Below, piece after piece: positions 56,666 to 64,000 of a stretch of DNA of 64,000 nt. Numbering within the stretch: position 1 is the stretch's first letter; every line of letters begins with the position of its first letter. The notes below the pieces were generated by a model, which was not told where the DNA came from, did not search any database, and saw only the letters and a program-made list of their open reading frames with translations. The DNA is taken from the NCBI GenBank assembly GCA_017301975.1, contig JAFLEI010000024.1:41141-105140 (forward strand), read 5' to 3'. This DNA comes from Verrucomicrobiota bacterium (lineage in GTDB: Bacteria > Verrucomicrobiota > Verrucomicrobiia > Verrucomicrobiales > Verrucomicrobiaceae). The position numbers and the translations under genes were made by a program.

Positions 56666-58222
56666 ATGACTAAGACTTTGCCATTTAGCGAAAGCGACAG
56701 TAAGCGCGTAGGCATTTGGATTCGTGTTTCTAGCGAAGAACAAGCTGAGGGAGACAGTCCCAAGCACCACCGCGTCCGGGCTGAAATGTATGCCAGCTCG
56801 CGCGGCTGGAAGGTCATGGAAATCTACGACCTCGCTGGTGTCAGCGGAAAGAGCGTGGCCGATCACCCCGAAGCCAAGCGCATGATGGCCGATGTGAAGC
56901 GCGGACACATCCAGGCGCTTGTCTTTTCAAAACTCGCCCGCCTGACCCGCAATGCGAAGGAGCTGATGGAATTCAGCGACTTCTTCCAAGTCCACCAGGC
57001 AGACCTCGTCTCTCTCAGCGAGAGCATCGACACTAGTTCGCCCGCCGGGCGGCTGTTTTTCAATCTGGTGGGCTGCATGGCCCAATGGGAGCGCGAAGAG
57101 ATCACCGACCGCATTAAAAGCTCGGTTCTCGTCCGGGCCAAGATGGGCAAGCCCCTCAGCGGCAAAGCCCCCTACGGCTATATGTGGAAGGATAAAAAGC
57201 TCGCGGTGCAGCCTGAGGAGGCTCCCGTTCGTCGCTTGATCTATGAACTATTTGACGAGCACAAGCGCATCAAGGCCGTGGCCCGGATGCTAAACACCCG
57301 AGGCTACCGCACCCGGAACAATAAAAAGTGGTCGGATACCGCCGTGCGCTTCCAGCTCCGCGATCCCACACCAAAGGGAATTCACCGGCGCAACTACACC
57401 TCCAATACTCAAGGTGGTAAAAAGCTCGTCATAAAGCCGGAGAGCGAGCACATCTTCAATGAAGTAGAGGCCATCGTCTCCGCCGAGCTTTGGGAGCGGT
57501 GCAACGCCTGCCTGGATGCTCGCTACATGAAACGCGAGCGGAGGCCTGCCAAACTGCCCGCGCACATCTTCAGCGGCTTTGTGACCTGTCACTGTGGAGC
57601 CAAAATGTATGTCCCCATGCGCACCCCCAAATACACCTGCCAAAAGTGCCGCAACAGCATCGGCTGCCAGGACTTGGAGGAAATTTTCATGGAGGAGGTC
57701 AGAGGCTACCTCGTGAAGCCTGAGAACGTCCAATCCTATCTCAAAAAGGCGGGCAGCGCTCTTACCGAAAAACAAGCCCTCCTCGATAAACGGCAAAAGG
57801 AGGCCCAGAAGCTAACCCTGGACACCGAACGCATGCTCCGGCTCTATTTGGATGGCAACATCGGGGCGGAGGACTTCAAGAAGTTCAACCAGCCTCTCAG
57901 TGTCCAGCGCGGCCAGCTCGATGAAGAACTTGTCCGCCTCCAGTCTGAGATTGATGTTCTCAAAATCGACAACCTTTCAAGTGAACAGATGGTCACGGAA
58001 GCAATCGACCTCCATACCCGCTGGCCGGAAATGACCTTGGAGGAAAAGCGCCGCGTGGCCGAACTGATGGTCAGAACCATCGTCATCGGAGACGGCGAGA
58101 TCGAATTCAACCTTGTCCAGCTTCCCAGCTATCAAGAAATCACAAATTGGCAAAATAGGTATCCTCGTGCGAGTAAGGCGGCGCGCAGCAGCAGAGAAAA
58201 CGCAGCGTCTGAGATGCCGTGA
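56666..58222 (+). CDS. Large serine recombinase (integrase) of the element
   Basis: 518 aa in the integrated state. The resolvase-like N-domain has WIRVSSEEQAEGDS with the catalytic serine at 22 or 23, FSKLARLTRN and MAQWEREEITDRI. The recombinase domain has GYMWKDKKL and ARMLNTRGYRTR; a zinc ribbon follows with CHCGAKMYVP and CQKCRN (about 305-335), then a coiled-coil region to about 455. The attR arm and core lie inside the last codons, so the present C-terminal tail after residue 498 is read from host DNA. In the circle the tail would instead be the left-end HTH frame. The ATG at 56666 is the natural start. Confidence 0.93.
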   Translation: MTKTLPFSESDSKRVGIWIRVSSEEQAEGDSPKHHRVRAEMYASSRGWKVMEIYDLAGVSGKSVADHPEAKRMMADVKRGHIQALVFSKLARLTRNAKELMEFSDFFQVHQADLVSLSESIDTSSPAGRLFFNLVGCMAQWEREEITDRIKSSVLVRAKMGKPLSGKAPYGYMWKDKKLAVQPEEAPVRRLIYELFDEHKRIKAVARMLNTRGYRTRNNKKWSDTAVRFQLRDPTPKGIHRRNYTSNTQGGKKLVIKPESEHIFNEVEAIVSAELWERCNACLDARYMKRERRPAKLPAHIFSGFVTCHCGAKMYVPMRTPKYTCQKCRNSIGCQDLEEIFMEEVRGYLVKPENVQSYLKKAGSALTEKQALLDKRQKEAQKLTLDTERMLRLYLDGNIGAEDFKKFNQPLSVQRGQLDEELVRLQSEIDVLKIDNLSSEQMVTEAIDLHTRWPEMTLEEKRRVAELMVRTIVIGDGEIEFNLVQLPSYQEITNWQNRYPRASKAARSSRENAASEMP

Positions 58223-58499
58223 TTTGGTGCCAGGCGCCGGGTGGAATCAGAATGGCATCACCGGGTCCCACATTGCGGGTTTCCCCGTCGATCTCCATGC
58301 TCCCCTGCCCTTCGAGGATGAAGTAGAACTCCTCGCTGAGCTTGTGATAGTGGCGCTCCGTGGGCCGGCCCACGGGCACGGTGGCTTCGGCCAGGCTCTG
58401 GTTCTGCACGGGCGCATTGGTCCGGTCCAGGATGCTGCGGATAGTGCTGCCGTCCTTGGTGGTGAAGGGTGTCTGCTGGGAGAGCGGATTGATAGTCAT
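58140..58499 (-). CDS. Cupin-domain protein, 3' end altered by the insertion
   Basis: 119 aa from the ATG at 58499; a short upstream hydrophobic stretch could extend it. Cupin motif 1 is ERHYHKLSEEFYFILEG (G...HxH...E) and motif 2 GDAILIPPGAWHQI, so a metal site is likely. It fits single-domain cupins such as sugar epimerase/isomerase-like or regulatory proteins. The integrated element replaced the last residues: the frame now ends SHED-TYFANL, where the empty site encodes SHED-DVFFK. Function is probably preserved because the catalytic core is untouched. Confidence 0.85.
   Translation of the reverse strand: MTINPLSQQTPFTTKDGSTIRSILDRTNAPVQNQSLAEATVPVGRPTERHYHKLSEEFYFILEGQGSMEIDGETRNVGPGDAILIPPGAWHQITASQTLRFLCCCAPPYSHEDTYFANL
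58143..58170. other. attR junction
   Basis: The right arm CAAATTGGCAAAATAGG (58143-58159), one T, and the core ATCCT (58161-58165), then host CGTGC. The arm is the inverted counterpart of the left arm at 11385-11401. Host bases on both sides of the core (CACG before 11381 and CGTG after 58165) show partial dyad symmetry when joined, as expected of an attB. Confidence 0.82.
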
Positions 58500-58575
58500 A
58501 GCGGCTCCCAGCCTCAATGCTGAGACCGCGAGCGCCACTCGAAAATGCCGCAAGATGCCATCCTCTTCACCAAAC

Positions 58576-61158
58576 TCAGGCCACCAGCCCGAGCTCTGAC
58601 GAGGGGTCGCATGACCGATCAGACGCGAGCAAATCGCCAATGGCCGTGAGGATTTCGTTGGCCGAGTAAGGCTTGTTCAGGAACGTGTTGATCTGGAGTG
58701 AGGCCAGCGCAGCGGCTTTGTCCTGCCGGCCTTTCGCGCTGCCCATGCCGCTGGTGGCGATGATCTGGATGGTGGGGTCCATTTTTTTCAACGTACGCGA
58801 CAGGGTGACGCCATCCATGAAGGGCATCATGATGTCCGTGAGCACGGCTTTGACCTCTCCACGGTTCTGGGAGAACTGGGCGATGGCCTCCGTGCCGTCC
58901 CCTGCCGTGATGACTCGATACCCATGCGCACAAAGGGTCTTCTGCACGACTTCGCGGATGATCTCTTCATCGTCCACGACAAGGATCAGCTCTCCCTGGC
59001 CGCGAGGGGCCTGCATGGCGGGTGCAGCGCTGCTGGCCGCCACCGCATCCGGAGCAGCTGGCAGGTAGATCTCAAACACGCTGCCCATCGCGACGCGGCT
59101 GCGCAGATTGACGAAGCCCTGGTGGCTTTTGACGATGCCCATCACGGTGGAAAGTCCAAGCCCTGTGCCCTTGCCCGTTTCCTTGGTGGTGAAGAAGGGA
59201 TCAAAGATCTTGTCAATGACCTCGGCAGGGATGCCTTCTCCCGTGTCGGAGACACGGATCACCACATAAGGGCCGGGCATGGCATCCACGTTCATCGCGG
59301 CAAAGTTTTCATCCAGCCGGGTATTTTCTGTGGTGAGTGAAAGGACACCGCCCGCAGGCATGGCATCACGCGCGTTGACGCACAGGTTGAGCAGCACCTG
59401 ATGGAGCTGGGTCGGATCCCCAATGACAGGCCAGACGTCTTCGGGGGTGCTGGCCGAAAGGGTGATGTTCTTGGGGAAAGTGCCCGACATGATCTTCATC
59501 ATGTCCGAGGCAAGCTGGCTGGTCTCCACGACGTGGCGCTGGCCGCTCATGTCGCAGTTCACCGTGAGCAGCTGCTTGATGAGATCCGCACCACGCTGGG
59601 CGTTGGTCTCGATGTTGCCGAGCATTTTTTCAAAGTCCTCCGGCGGCAGCTTGCGGCGCAGCATGAATGAGGAGATGAAGATGGGCGTCAGGATGTTGTT
59701 CATGTCATGGGCGATGCCGCTGGACAGCCTTCCAACACTTTCCATGCGCTGCGAACGCAGGAACTGCGCCTCCATGTTTTTCTTCTCGGTGATGTCCTCC
59801 ACCACGGCGACGAAGGATCTCACTCCATCCATTTCCAGCACGCTGATGCGCGAGCGCGTGATGAACGGGGTGCCGTCTTTTTTCCGCGAGTTCATTTCCC
59901 CCATCCAGGCCCCCTTCTCACGCAGGACACCGAAGAGTTCGTCCATGGCACGCCGTCCTTCATCCTGGGGCAGGCTTCGGATGACTGAGTAGTGCTGGCC
60001 GATGAGTTCTCCGCTCTTATAGCCAAACATGGTGTTGCAGGAGTCATTGCTGAACACAATGAGACCGTCTTCATCACACACGGTCACGCCCTCGGCCATG
60101 CTTTCCAGCACCCGGCCCTGCATCTTGAGGGCTTCATCCGTCTTTTTGCGTCCGGTGATGTCGGTGTTGATGGCAAGCACCGACTTGGGCTGCCCGGCTG
60201 CATCGCGCACGAGAGTCCAGTGACCGACGATCACCAAGCTGCGGCCATCTTTGCCGATCTGGGGCAGCTCCCCGACCCATTCGCCGGTTTGTATGACCTG
60301 CTCGCTGGCACGGTAAAACGCCTCCGGATCTTTGTAGAGCAACTGGGCCAGCGGACGCCCCGCCACCTCTTGCGCGCTCCAGCCATACAGCCGCTCCGCG
60401 CCTTTGTTCCAGTAGGTGATACGCTGCTCCAAATCATGCGCGAGGATGGCGTCCTGCGCTTTGTCGAGGAGAGATGCCTGCTCGCGGAATTTCTCCTCAA
60501 GCATGCGCCGCTCTGCCATCTCCCGCTTCAGCTCCTCGTAGGCCTGCTCCGCTTTTTCACGATGTCGCACGGCGTCCGCCATCATGCTGACAGCCGCAGC
60601 CTGTGACTCCTCCAGCTCACGGGTGCGTTCACTCACCATGTGGTGCAGATCGCCAAACTCGACCTTGGATTCCTGCAGCCGCAGCCATTTTTGCGTCAGC
60701 GCATTGGCCATCTGCAGGATCTCGATGGTGTCGAATGGCTTCTTCAGCACCATCAGCCGGTCCTGCGGATTGAGCTGCTCCTGCATTTCGTTCAAGGAGC
60801 AGTCTGAGAACGCCGTGCAGATGACCACCTGCAGGTCCGGACAGACCTTCCAGATGCGCTGGGTGGTTTCGATGCCATCCCAGCCCGGGGGCATGCGTAC
60901 ATCGACAAAAGCCATGGCATAGGGGCGTCCCTCCGCCTGAGCCTTCTCCACCATTTTCAGGCCTTCCTCCCCCTGGGAGGCGGTGTCGATCTCAAAGAGC
61001 ATGGCCGCAGGAGCGCCAAAAATCCGGGCCTCAGCCGCCTGCAGTGCTGCATCTTCAGCATCCGACTCGCCCAGGATCTTCCGAAAATCGTCATGGATGG
61101 CCTGGTTGTCATCAATGACAAGAATACGGCGGTTGAGATTATCGGTCGTTTTGTTCAT
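58576..61158 (-). CDS. Hybrid histidine kinase (REC-PAS-PAS-HisKA-HATPase-REC)
   Basis: An 860-aa cytosolic sensor kinase. Residues about 12-150 form a receiver (RILVIDDNQAIHDDFRKIL, phosphoacceptor in AMAFVDVRMPPGWDG, LKKPFD). PAS domains follow at about 220-335 (AQDAILAHDLEQRITYWNKG) and 345-455. HisKA has SGIAHDMNNILTPIF; the ATPase domain has DPTQLHQVLLNLCVNARDAM and G-boxes. A terminal receiver (LILVVDDEEIIREVVQ, LTDIMMPFMDG) ends the protein. It overlaps the 3' end of the membrane kinase gene by 20 bases, so the two signal in one pathway, perhaps a phosphorelay. Confidence 0.92.
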   Translation of the reverse strand: MNKTTDNLNRRILVIDDNQAIHDDFRKILGESDAEDAALQAAEARIFGAPAAMLFEIDTASQGEEGLKMVEKAQAEGRPYAMAFVDVRMPPGWDGIETTQRIWKVCPDLQVVICTAFSDCSLNEMQEQLNPQDRLMVLKKPFDTIEILQMANALTQKWLRLQESKVEFGDLHHMVSERTRELEESQAAAVSMMADAVRHREKAEQAYEELKREMAERRMLEEKFREQASLLDKAQDAILAHDLEQRITYWNKGAERLYGWSAQEVAGRPLAQLLYKDPEAFYRASEQVIQTGEWVGELPQIGKDGRSLVIVGHWTLVRDAAGQPKSVLAINTDITGRKKTDEALKMQGRVLESMAEGVTVCDEDGLIVFSNDSCNTMFGYKSGELIGQHYSVIRSLPQDEGRRAMDELFGVLREKGAWMGEMNSRKKDGTPFITRSRISVLEMDGVRSFVAVVEDITEKKNMEAQFLRSQRMESVGRLSSGIAHDMNNILTPIFISSFMLRRKLPPEDFEKMLGNIETNAQRGADLIKQLLTVNCDMSGQRHVVETSQLASDMMKIMSGTFPKNITLSASTPEDVWPVIGDPTQLHQVLLNLCVNARDAMPAGGVLSLTTENTRLDENFAAMNVDAMPGPYVVIRVSDTGEGIPAEVIDKIFDPFFTTKETGKGTGLGLSTVMGIVKSHQGFVNLRSRVAMGSVFEIYLPAAPDAVAASSAAPAMQAPRGQGELILVVDDEEIIREVVQKTLCAHGYRVITAGDGTEAIAQFSQNRGEVKAVLTDIMMPFMDGVTLSRTLKKMDPTIQIIATSGMGSAKGRQDKAAALASLQINTFLNKPYSANEILTAIGDLLASDRSCDPSSELGLVA

Positions 61159-62704
61159 CGTGTGGTTTGGTTAAGTTCGACAAGGGGAGTTCCAGGGTAA
61201 AGACAGCGCCGCAACCGACGCCTTCGCTCTCGGCGGTGAGCTTTCCGCCCATTTCACGGGCAGCCAGTGCGCCGCTATGGAGGCCGAAGCCGTGACCGTC
61301 TTTCTTGGTGGTGAATCCGTGTTGAAAAATCCGGGTCAGATTCTCGGGGGCAATACCACCGCCATTGTCGATGACCTTGATCTGAACGGTGTCTTCGCCT
61401 TTCAGCGCCACCTGCACCTTCAGCTCCTTGGCATTTCCCTGCTGTGCGAGCGCCTGCGTGGCATTGCTCAGCAGGTTGACCAAAATCGGCATCACTTTGT
61501 GCCGGTCCAGCACGACCGGCGGCACCGTTTCAAACTCGCGCACCAACGCCACGCCATGGCGCGAAAGACTCGTGCTGCTGATGCTGATGGCGTCTTCGAT
61601 GATCTCCACCACGTCCAGTGTTTCAAGAACACCGGCCACACGGGCGTGGTTTTGCTGCATGGAAACGATCTGCTTGATGTGCTCGATGTTGTTTTGCAGA
61701 TGCCTCACTTCGTCCAGGATCGCTTTCTGCGGTTCCGCAAGATTGTCCGCCAGTTGCACAAGGTAGCCGGGCAGCTCTTTGCCACGGGAGTCCTGCGTGA
61801 GGAAATCCGGCAGATGGTGCTCATGCTCCCGCAGCAGCCGGGCGACATTTTTCAAACTGGAGATTCTGAAATTCCTTATTTTTCCAGCCACGGTCTCCGC
61901 AGACACATTCACGCTGTTGAGCACGTTGCCCACGTTGTGGAGGACATTTGTGGCGACTTCGGCCATGCCGGCCTGACGCGATGTCTTGACGAGCTGCTTG
62001 TGCGCCTCGGTCAGTTCCGCCGTGCGTTCGATCACCTGGTTTTCGATCTGTGCATTAATGCTTTCCAGCCTGCTGCGCCGTTTGGCCACTTCCAAGGTCT
62101 CGGTCAGGTTTTGCTGAATCGAAATCATCAGGAAAACGTCTTCAATGAGCACCCAGCCGACGTACTCCAGCCACCGCCATTGGCCGGCATCCACGACGCC
62201 GAAGATGGACTGCGGCCACAGCATGCCTCGCACCAGATGATCCGCGACCACGACGAGGGTGGCCGTGACGAGCACGCGCCAGTCGCGATAAAACGCTAGG
62301 AAGGTGAGGGAGCCAAAGATATGAAAATGAGTCTCAAAGCGACCGCCGGTGAGATGGATTAGGAGCGCAGATGTGAGAATCTGAGCGACGGCGATGACAT
62401 GGCGGGTGACCACGCGCCCGGGCTGCCGCCAGGCCAGGAGCACGGGAGCGGCGCTGATTGCGCCGCCCAGGCAGATGGCGGCCCATACGTGCCATAAGGG
62501 CTGGATTTTTGAGCCATTCCAGGCCATGGGGGAGATCCACATGGCGATGACGATCCCGCCGAGCCACTGCATGACCATGAGCTTGGCGAAGAGGCGGTCG
62601 GTGAGGATGTGGTTGCGGCGTTGGGAGATGCGGTAGAGGCGTGCGGTACGCTCTTCTTCGACCTGCGCCAATTCGACACTCTTGCGACCGACTATCGAGT
62701 ACAT
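61139..62704 (-). CDS. Membrane histidine kinase
   Basis: A 521-aa sensor kinase. About five transmembrane helices occupy residues 40-215 (LMVMQWLGGIVIAMWI, AAICLGGAISAAPVLLAW, QILTSALLIHLTGG, TLVVVADHLVRGM). After a coiled-coil linker, the H-box reads AEVATNVLHNVGNVLNSVNV, typical of a kinase class lacking HAMP. The ATPase has DRHKVMPILVNLLSNATQAL, N-box, IDNGGGIAPENLTRIFQHGF and GHGFGLHSGALA. It has no periplasmic sensory domain of note, so membrane state or a partner may be the signal. First gene of the two-kinase operon. Confidence 0.92.
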   Translation of the reverse strand: MYSIVGRKSVELAQVEEERTARLYRISQRRNHILTDRLFAKLMVMQWLGGIVIAMWISPMAWNGSKIQPLWHVWAAICLGGAISAAPVLLAWRQPGRVVTRHVIAVAQILTSALLIHLTGGRFETHFHIFGSLTFLAFYRDWRVLVTATLVVVADHLVRGMLWPQSIFGVVDAGQWRWLEYVGWVLIEDVFLMISIQQNLTETLEVAKRRSRLESINAQIENQVIERTAELTEAHKQLVKTSRQAGMAEVATNVLHNVGNVLNSVNVSAETVAGKIRNFRISSLKNVARLLREHEHHLPDFLTQDSRGKELPGYLVQLADNLAEPQKAILDEVRHLQNNIEHIKQIVSMQQNHARVAGVLETLDVVEIIEDAISISSTSLSRHGVALVREFETVPPVVLDRHKVMPILVNLLSNATQALAQQGNAKELKVQVALKGEDTVQIKVIDNGGGIAPENLTRIFQHGFTTKKDGHGFGLHSGALAAREMGGKLTAESEGVGCGAVFTLELPLSNLTKPHDEQNDR

Positions 62705-62984
62705 GAAGTCCCTCCTTGCGTGTTTTGCTTCGCAAGACTCCCCGTTTCAGGGTGGTGGAGTGTGACTTTTGTCATTACTTATGTGTAAATTTAGCATTAA
62801 CTATAAATACTGTAAAACAATATAAGCATTGCTTTGCCTGATTTTTAACCATGCTTCAGGGCTAAATCGCTCTTTCGCGGCTGAGTTGGTGTCGGCTTGG
62901 GCGTGGGGTGGAGGGGTTTGGAAAGGGATGGCATTGAGTGGAATGCGGGTTGATGGGTGGGGGGCTGCTGGCTATTCCTTGGGT
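62705..62984. promoter_or_regulatory. AT-rich divergent region
   Basis: 280 bases between the minus-strand kinase operon and the plus-strand SDR. The middle (about 62764-62830) is unusually AT-rich for this genome and should hold the kinase-operon promoter; no single -10/-35 pair was definite. The rest has no recognisable gene, although an open frame runs from 62829 into the SDR. Confidence 0.5.
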
Positions 62985-63788
62985 ATGAGTCATGGATTTC
63001 GTCTTGAACAGTGCTGTGCAGTGATCACCGGAGCGTCTTCGGGGCTGGGGGCGGAGTTTGCGAGGCAGCTGGCTTCGCTGGCGGAGGTGCTGGTGCTGGT
63101 GGCGCGGAGGGGGGAGGCGCTGGAAAAGGTGAAAATGGAGCTGTCTGGGACGCGGACAAAGGTGCTGTGCTGTGTGTCGGATTTGGCAACAGAGGCGGGT
63201 CGGAGGGGTGTTTTCGCGTTTTTGGCGGAAAGTGGGGTGCGGCCGAATTTGCTGATCAATAATGCGGGGATGGGCGATTATGGGTGTTTTGCGGATTCGC
63301 CGGCGGAGAAGACGCGGGGACTGATCGAGCTGAACATCACGGCGCTGACGATGCTGACGCATGAGATGCTGCCGCTGATGCGGAGGCCGGGGGGGATCGT
63401 GAATGTGAGCTCGCTGGCGAGCATGCTGCCGATGCCGGAGCTGGCGGTGTATGCGGCGAGCAAGGCGTATGTGACGAGCTTTTCGGAGGCGCTGGCGATT
63501 GAGCTGGCGCCGAGGGGGATCACGGTGAGCTGTGTGTGTCCGGGGCCGACGCCGACGAATTTCAGTCAGACGGCGAAACGGTCGGATGGGACGGACACGA
63601 ACAGGGATGGGCAGGGCTTGCTGCGGATCGCGCCTGCGCAGGTGGTGGGTGAGGCGCTGGGGGCGCTGAAGGCGGGTCGGGCGTGTGTGTTTCCGGGGGT
63701 GGGGGTGTCGATCGCGGGGCGGGTGTTTCGGATGATGCCGCGTGGGATCATGCGGTGGGTGCTGCGGAGACGGAGTGCGAAGGAATGA
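62985..63788 (+). CDS. SDR-family oxidoreductase (DltE/short-chain type)
   Basis: A 267-aa short-chain dehydrogenase: CAVITGASSGLGAEFARQLA near residue 12, INNAGMGDYG near 95, the catalytic YAASK near 158 and a C-terminal basic region (RRRSAKE). The pattern YAASKAYVTSFSEALAIEL resembles the subfamily of DltE-like or ketoacyl reductases with long C-termini. Codon third positions are strongly G-rich, unlike the C-rich genes to the left, pointing to a different strand bias or to transfer. The ATG at 62985 is chosen because it starts the family core; the longer frame adds unsupported sequence. Confidence 0.88.
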   Translation: MSHGFRLEQCCAVITGASSGLGAEFARQLASLAEVLVLVARRGEALEKVKMELSGTRTKVLCCVSDLATEAGRRGVFAFLAESGVRPNLLINNAGMGDYGCFADSPAEKTRGLIELNITALTMLTHEMLPLMRRPGGIVNVSSLASMLPMPELAVYAASKAYVTSFSEALAIELAPRGITVSCVCPGPTPTNFSQTAKRSDGTDTNRDGQGLLRIAPAQVVGEALGALKAGRACVFPGVGVSIAGRVFRMMPRGIMRWVLRRRSAKE

Positions 63789-63949
63789 GCTGGTTTGCGA
63801 GTTCAGCGTTCATGTCTTGTGCAGCATGGCCAGGGCATTGTGCTTTAGAGGTGGGGCTGTTGTGGGAAGTGCCTGGCGTGGGATTCCGGAATCCGGACTG
63901 AGCTGAAGCTCAGGAGTACTTTTGTTCGTTGCGCGGGGGTGGTGGGGTG
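63789..63949. other. Intergenic region, nothing recognised
   Basis: About 160 bases with short frames only; no clear promoter, terminator or repeat. Confidence 0.5.
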
Positions 63950-64000
63950 ATGTACGTTTGGGGTGTGCGTTGTCCTGCCTGCCGAGCCCCTGCGATGGAA
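63950..64000 (+). CDS. Possible start of a gene with a CxxC motif (partial)
   Basis: ATG at 63950 opens a frame running to the window edge: MYVWGVRCPACRAPAME. The CPAC pair suggests a zinc-ribbon start. A G-rich sequence precedes the ATG. Only 17 codons are visible, so this may not be a gene. Confidence 0.35.
   Translation, partial: MYVWGVRCPACRAPAME

Larger units (their letters stand above)
11383..58165. mobile_element. 46.8-kb integrative element of the serine-recombinase type
   Basis: The boundaries are defined by the shared 5-bp core ATCCT at 11383-11387 and 58161-58165, with 17-bp inward-facing arms at 11385-11401 and 58143-58159 in inverted orientation (16 of 17 identical). A large serine recombinase gene lies at the right end. 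Joining the flanks restores a cupin reading frame, which proves the empty-site sequence independently of the arms. The cargo is replication/partition genes, a ubiquitin-like operon, DNA-transfer ATPases, ArdC-like and Replic_Relax proteins, primase, and two heavy-metal efflux systems. No relaxase or mating-pore genes were recognised, so it may be mobilised by a helper or use an unfamiliar relaxase. Confidence 0.88.

Noticed and set aside
11385..58159. Inverted ends read as transposon terminal inverted repeats
   Set aside because: No DDE transposase and no target duplication beyond the 5-bp core; a palindromic serine-recombinase attP explains the arms better, and the cupin repair supports it.
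1..64000. tRNA, rRNA or CRISPR array
   Set aside because: None seen on reading; no regularly spaced repeats and no tRNA-like cloverleaf at the element ends.

Overview
The window is about 60% GC and looks like a chromosome of a Verrucomicrobiota member, perhaps Prosthecobacter-like. This is inferred from family content: paired Tat-exported Gfo/Idh/MocA oxidoreductases, a DUF4432 sugar protein, and a large PVC-type protein with a beta-propeller, HEAT repeats and a CxxCH heme site. No rRNA, tRNA or CRISPR array was seen.

Host left arm (1-11382). A same-strand carbohydrate catabolic cluster: three short-chain dehydrogenases, DUF4432, three Gfo/Idh/MocA proteins, an amidohydrolase and the PVC cytochrome. 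It also holds two decayed genes, an internally deleted formylglycine-generating-enzyme-like gene and a 41-codon lactonase stub.

Mobile element (11383-58160, 46.8 kb). Its ends can be placed to about 5 bp. A large serine recombinase lies at the right end. The 5-bp core ATCCT occurs at both junctions, and 17-bp inverted arms (16/17 identical) face inward from it. Joining the two ends gives a 37-bp palindromic attP. Joining the flanks restores the natural 3' end of a cupin gene (last residues DVFFK, then stop), so the empty site is inside that gene. In the excised circle the recombinase frame runs without a stop into the HTH ORF at the left end.

Inside the element: (a) 11391-19531, HTH regulator, large membrane beta-propeller protein, RHH repressor, Rep-like protein, ParA, ParB and an NYN nuclease, with three copies of an 18-bp palindrome that may be the centromere; (b) 19614-20247, a non-coding block with nested inverted repeats; (c) 20248-22817 on the minus strand, a ubiquitin-like conjugation operon (three-repeat polyubiquitin-like protein, cysteine-free E2-like protein, JAB-E1 fusion), divergent from a sigma-factor-like protein, a helical protein and an ImmA/IrrE-type metallopeptidase; (d) 24994-29794, a transfer and replication block (VirD4/TraD-like ATPase, ArdC-like protein, Replic_Relax protein, primase); (e) 30076-51653, heavy-metal resistance with a CzcCBA-like and a CusCBA-like tripartite efflux system, a P1B ATPase, small Cys-rich secreted proteins and a CnrYXH-like anti-sigma/sensor/ECF module. 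Four precisely spaced copies of one promoter-like motif precede Cys-rich genes. A nested cluster (unknown protein, HNH nuclease, CoiA-like nuclease) sits between the two metal blocks; (f) 51683-58222, small proteins, a second VirD4-like ATPase fused to a nuclease-like domain, and the recombinase. No relaxase or mating-pore genes were recognised.

Host right arm (58161-64000). The cupin gene, a hybrid histidine kinase, a membrane histidine kinase, another short-chain dehydrogenase and the start of a possible further gene.

The most notable content is the cysteine-free-E2 ubiquitin-like operon and the attP placed between the recombinase and an HTH domain.
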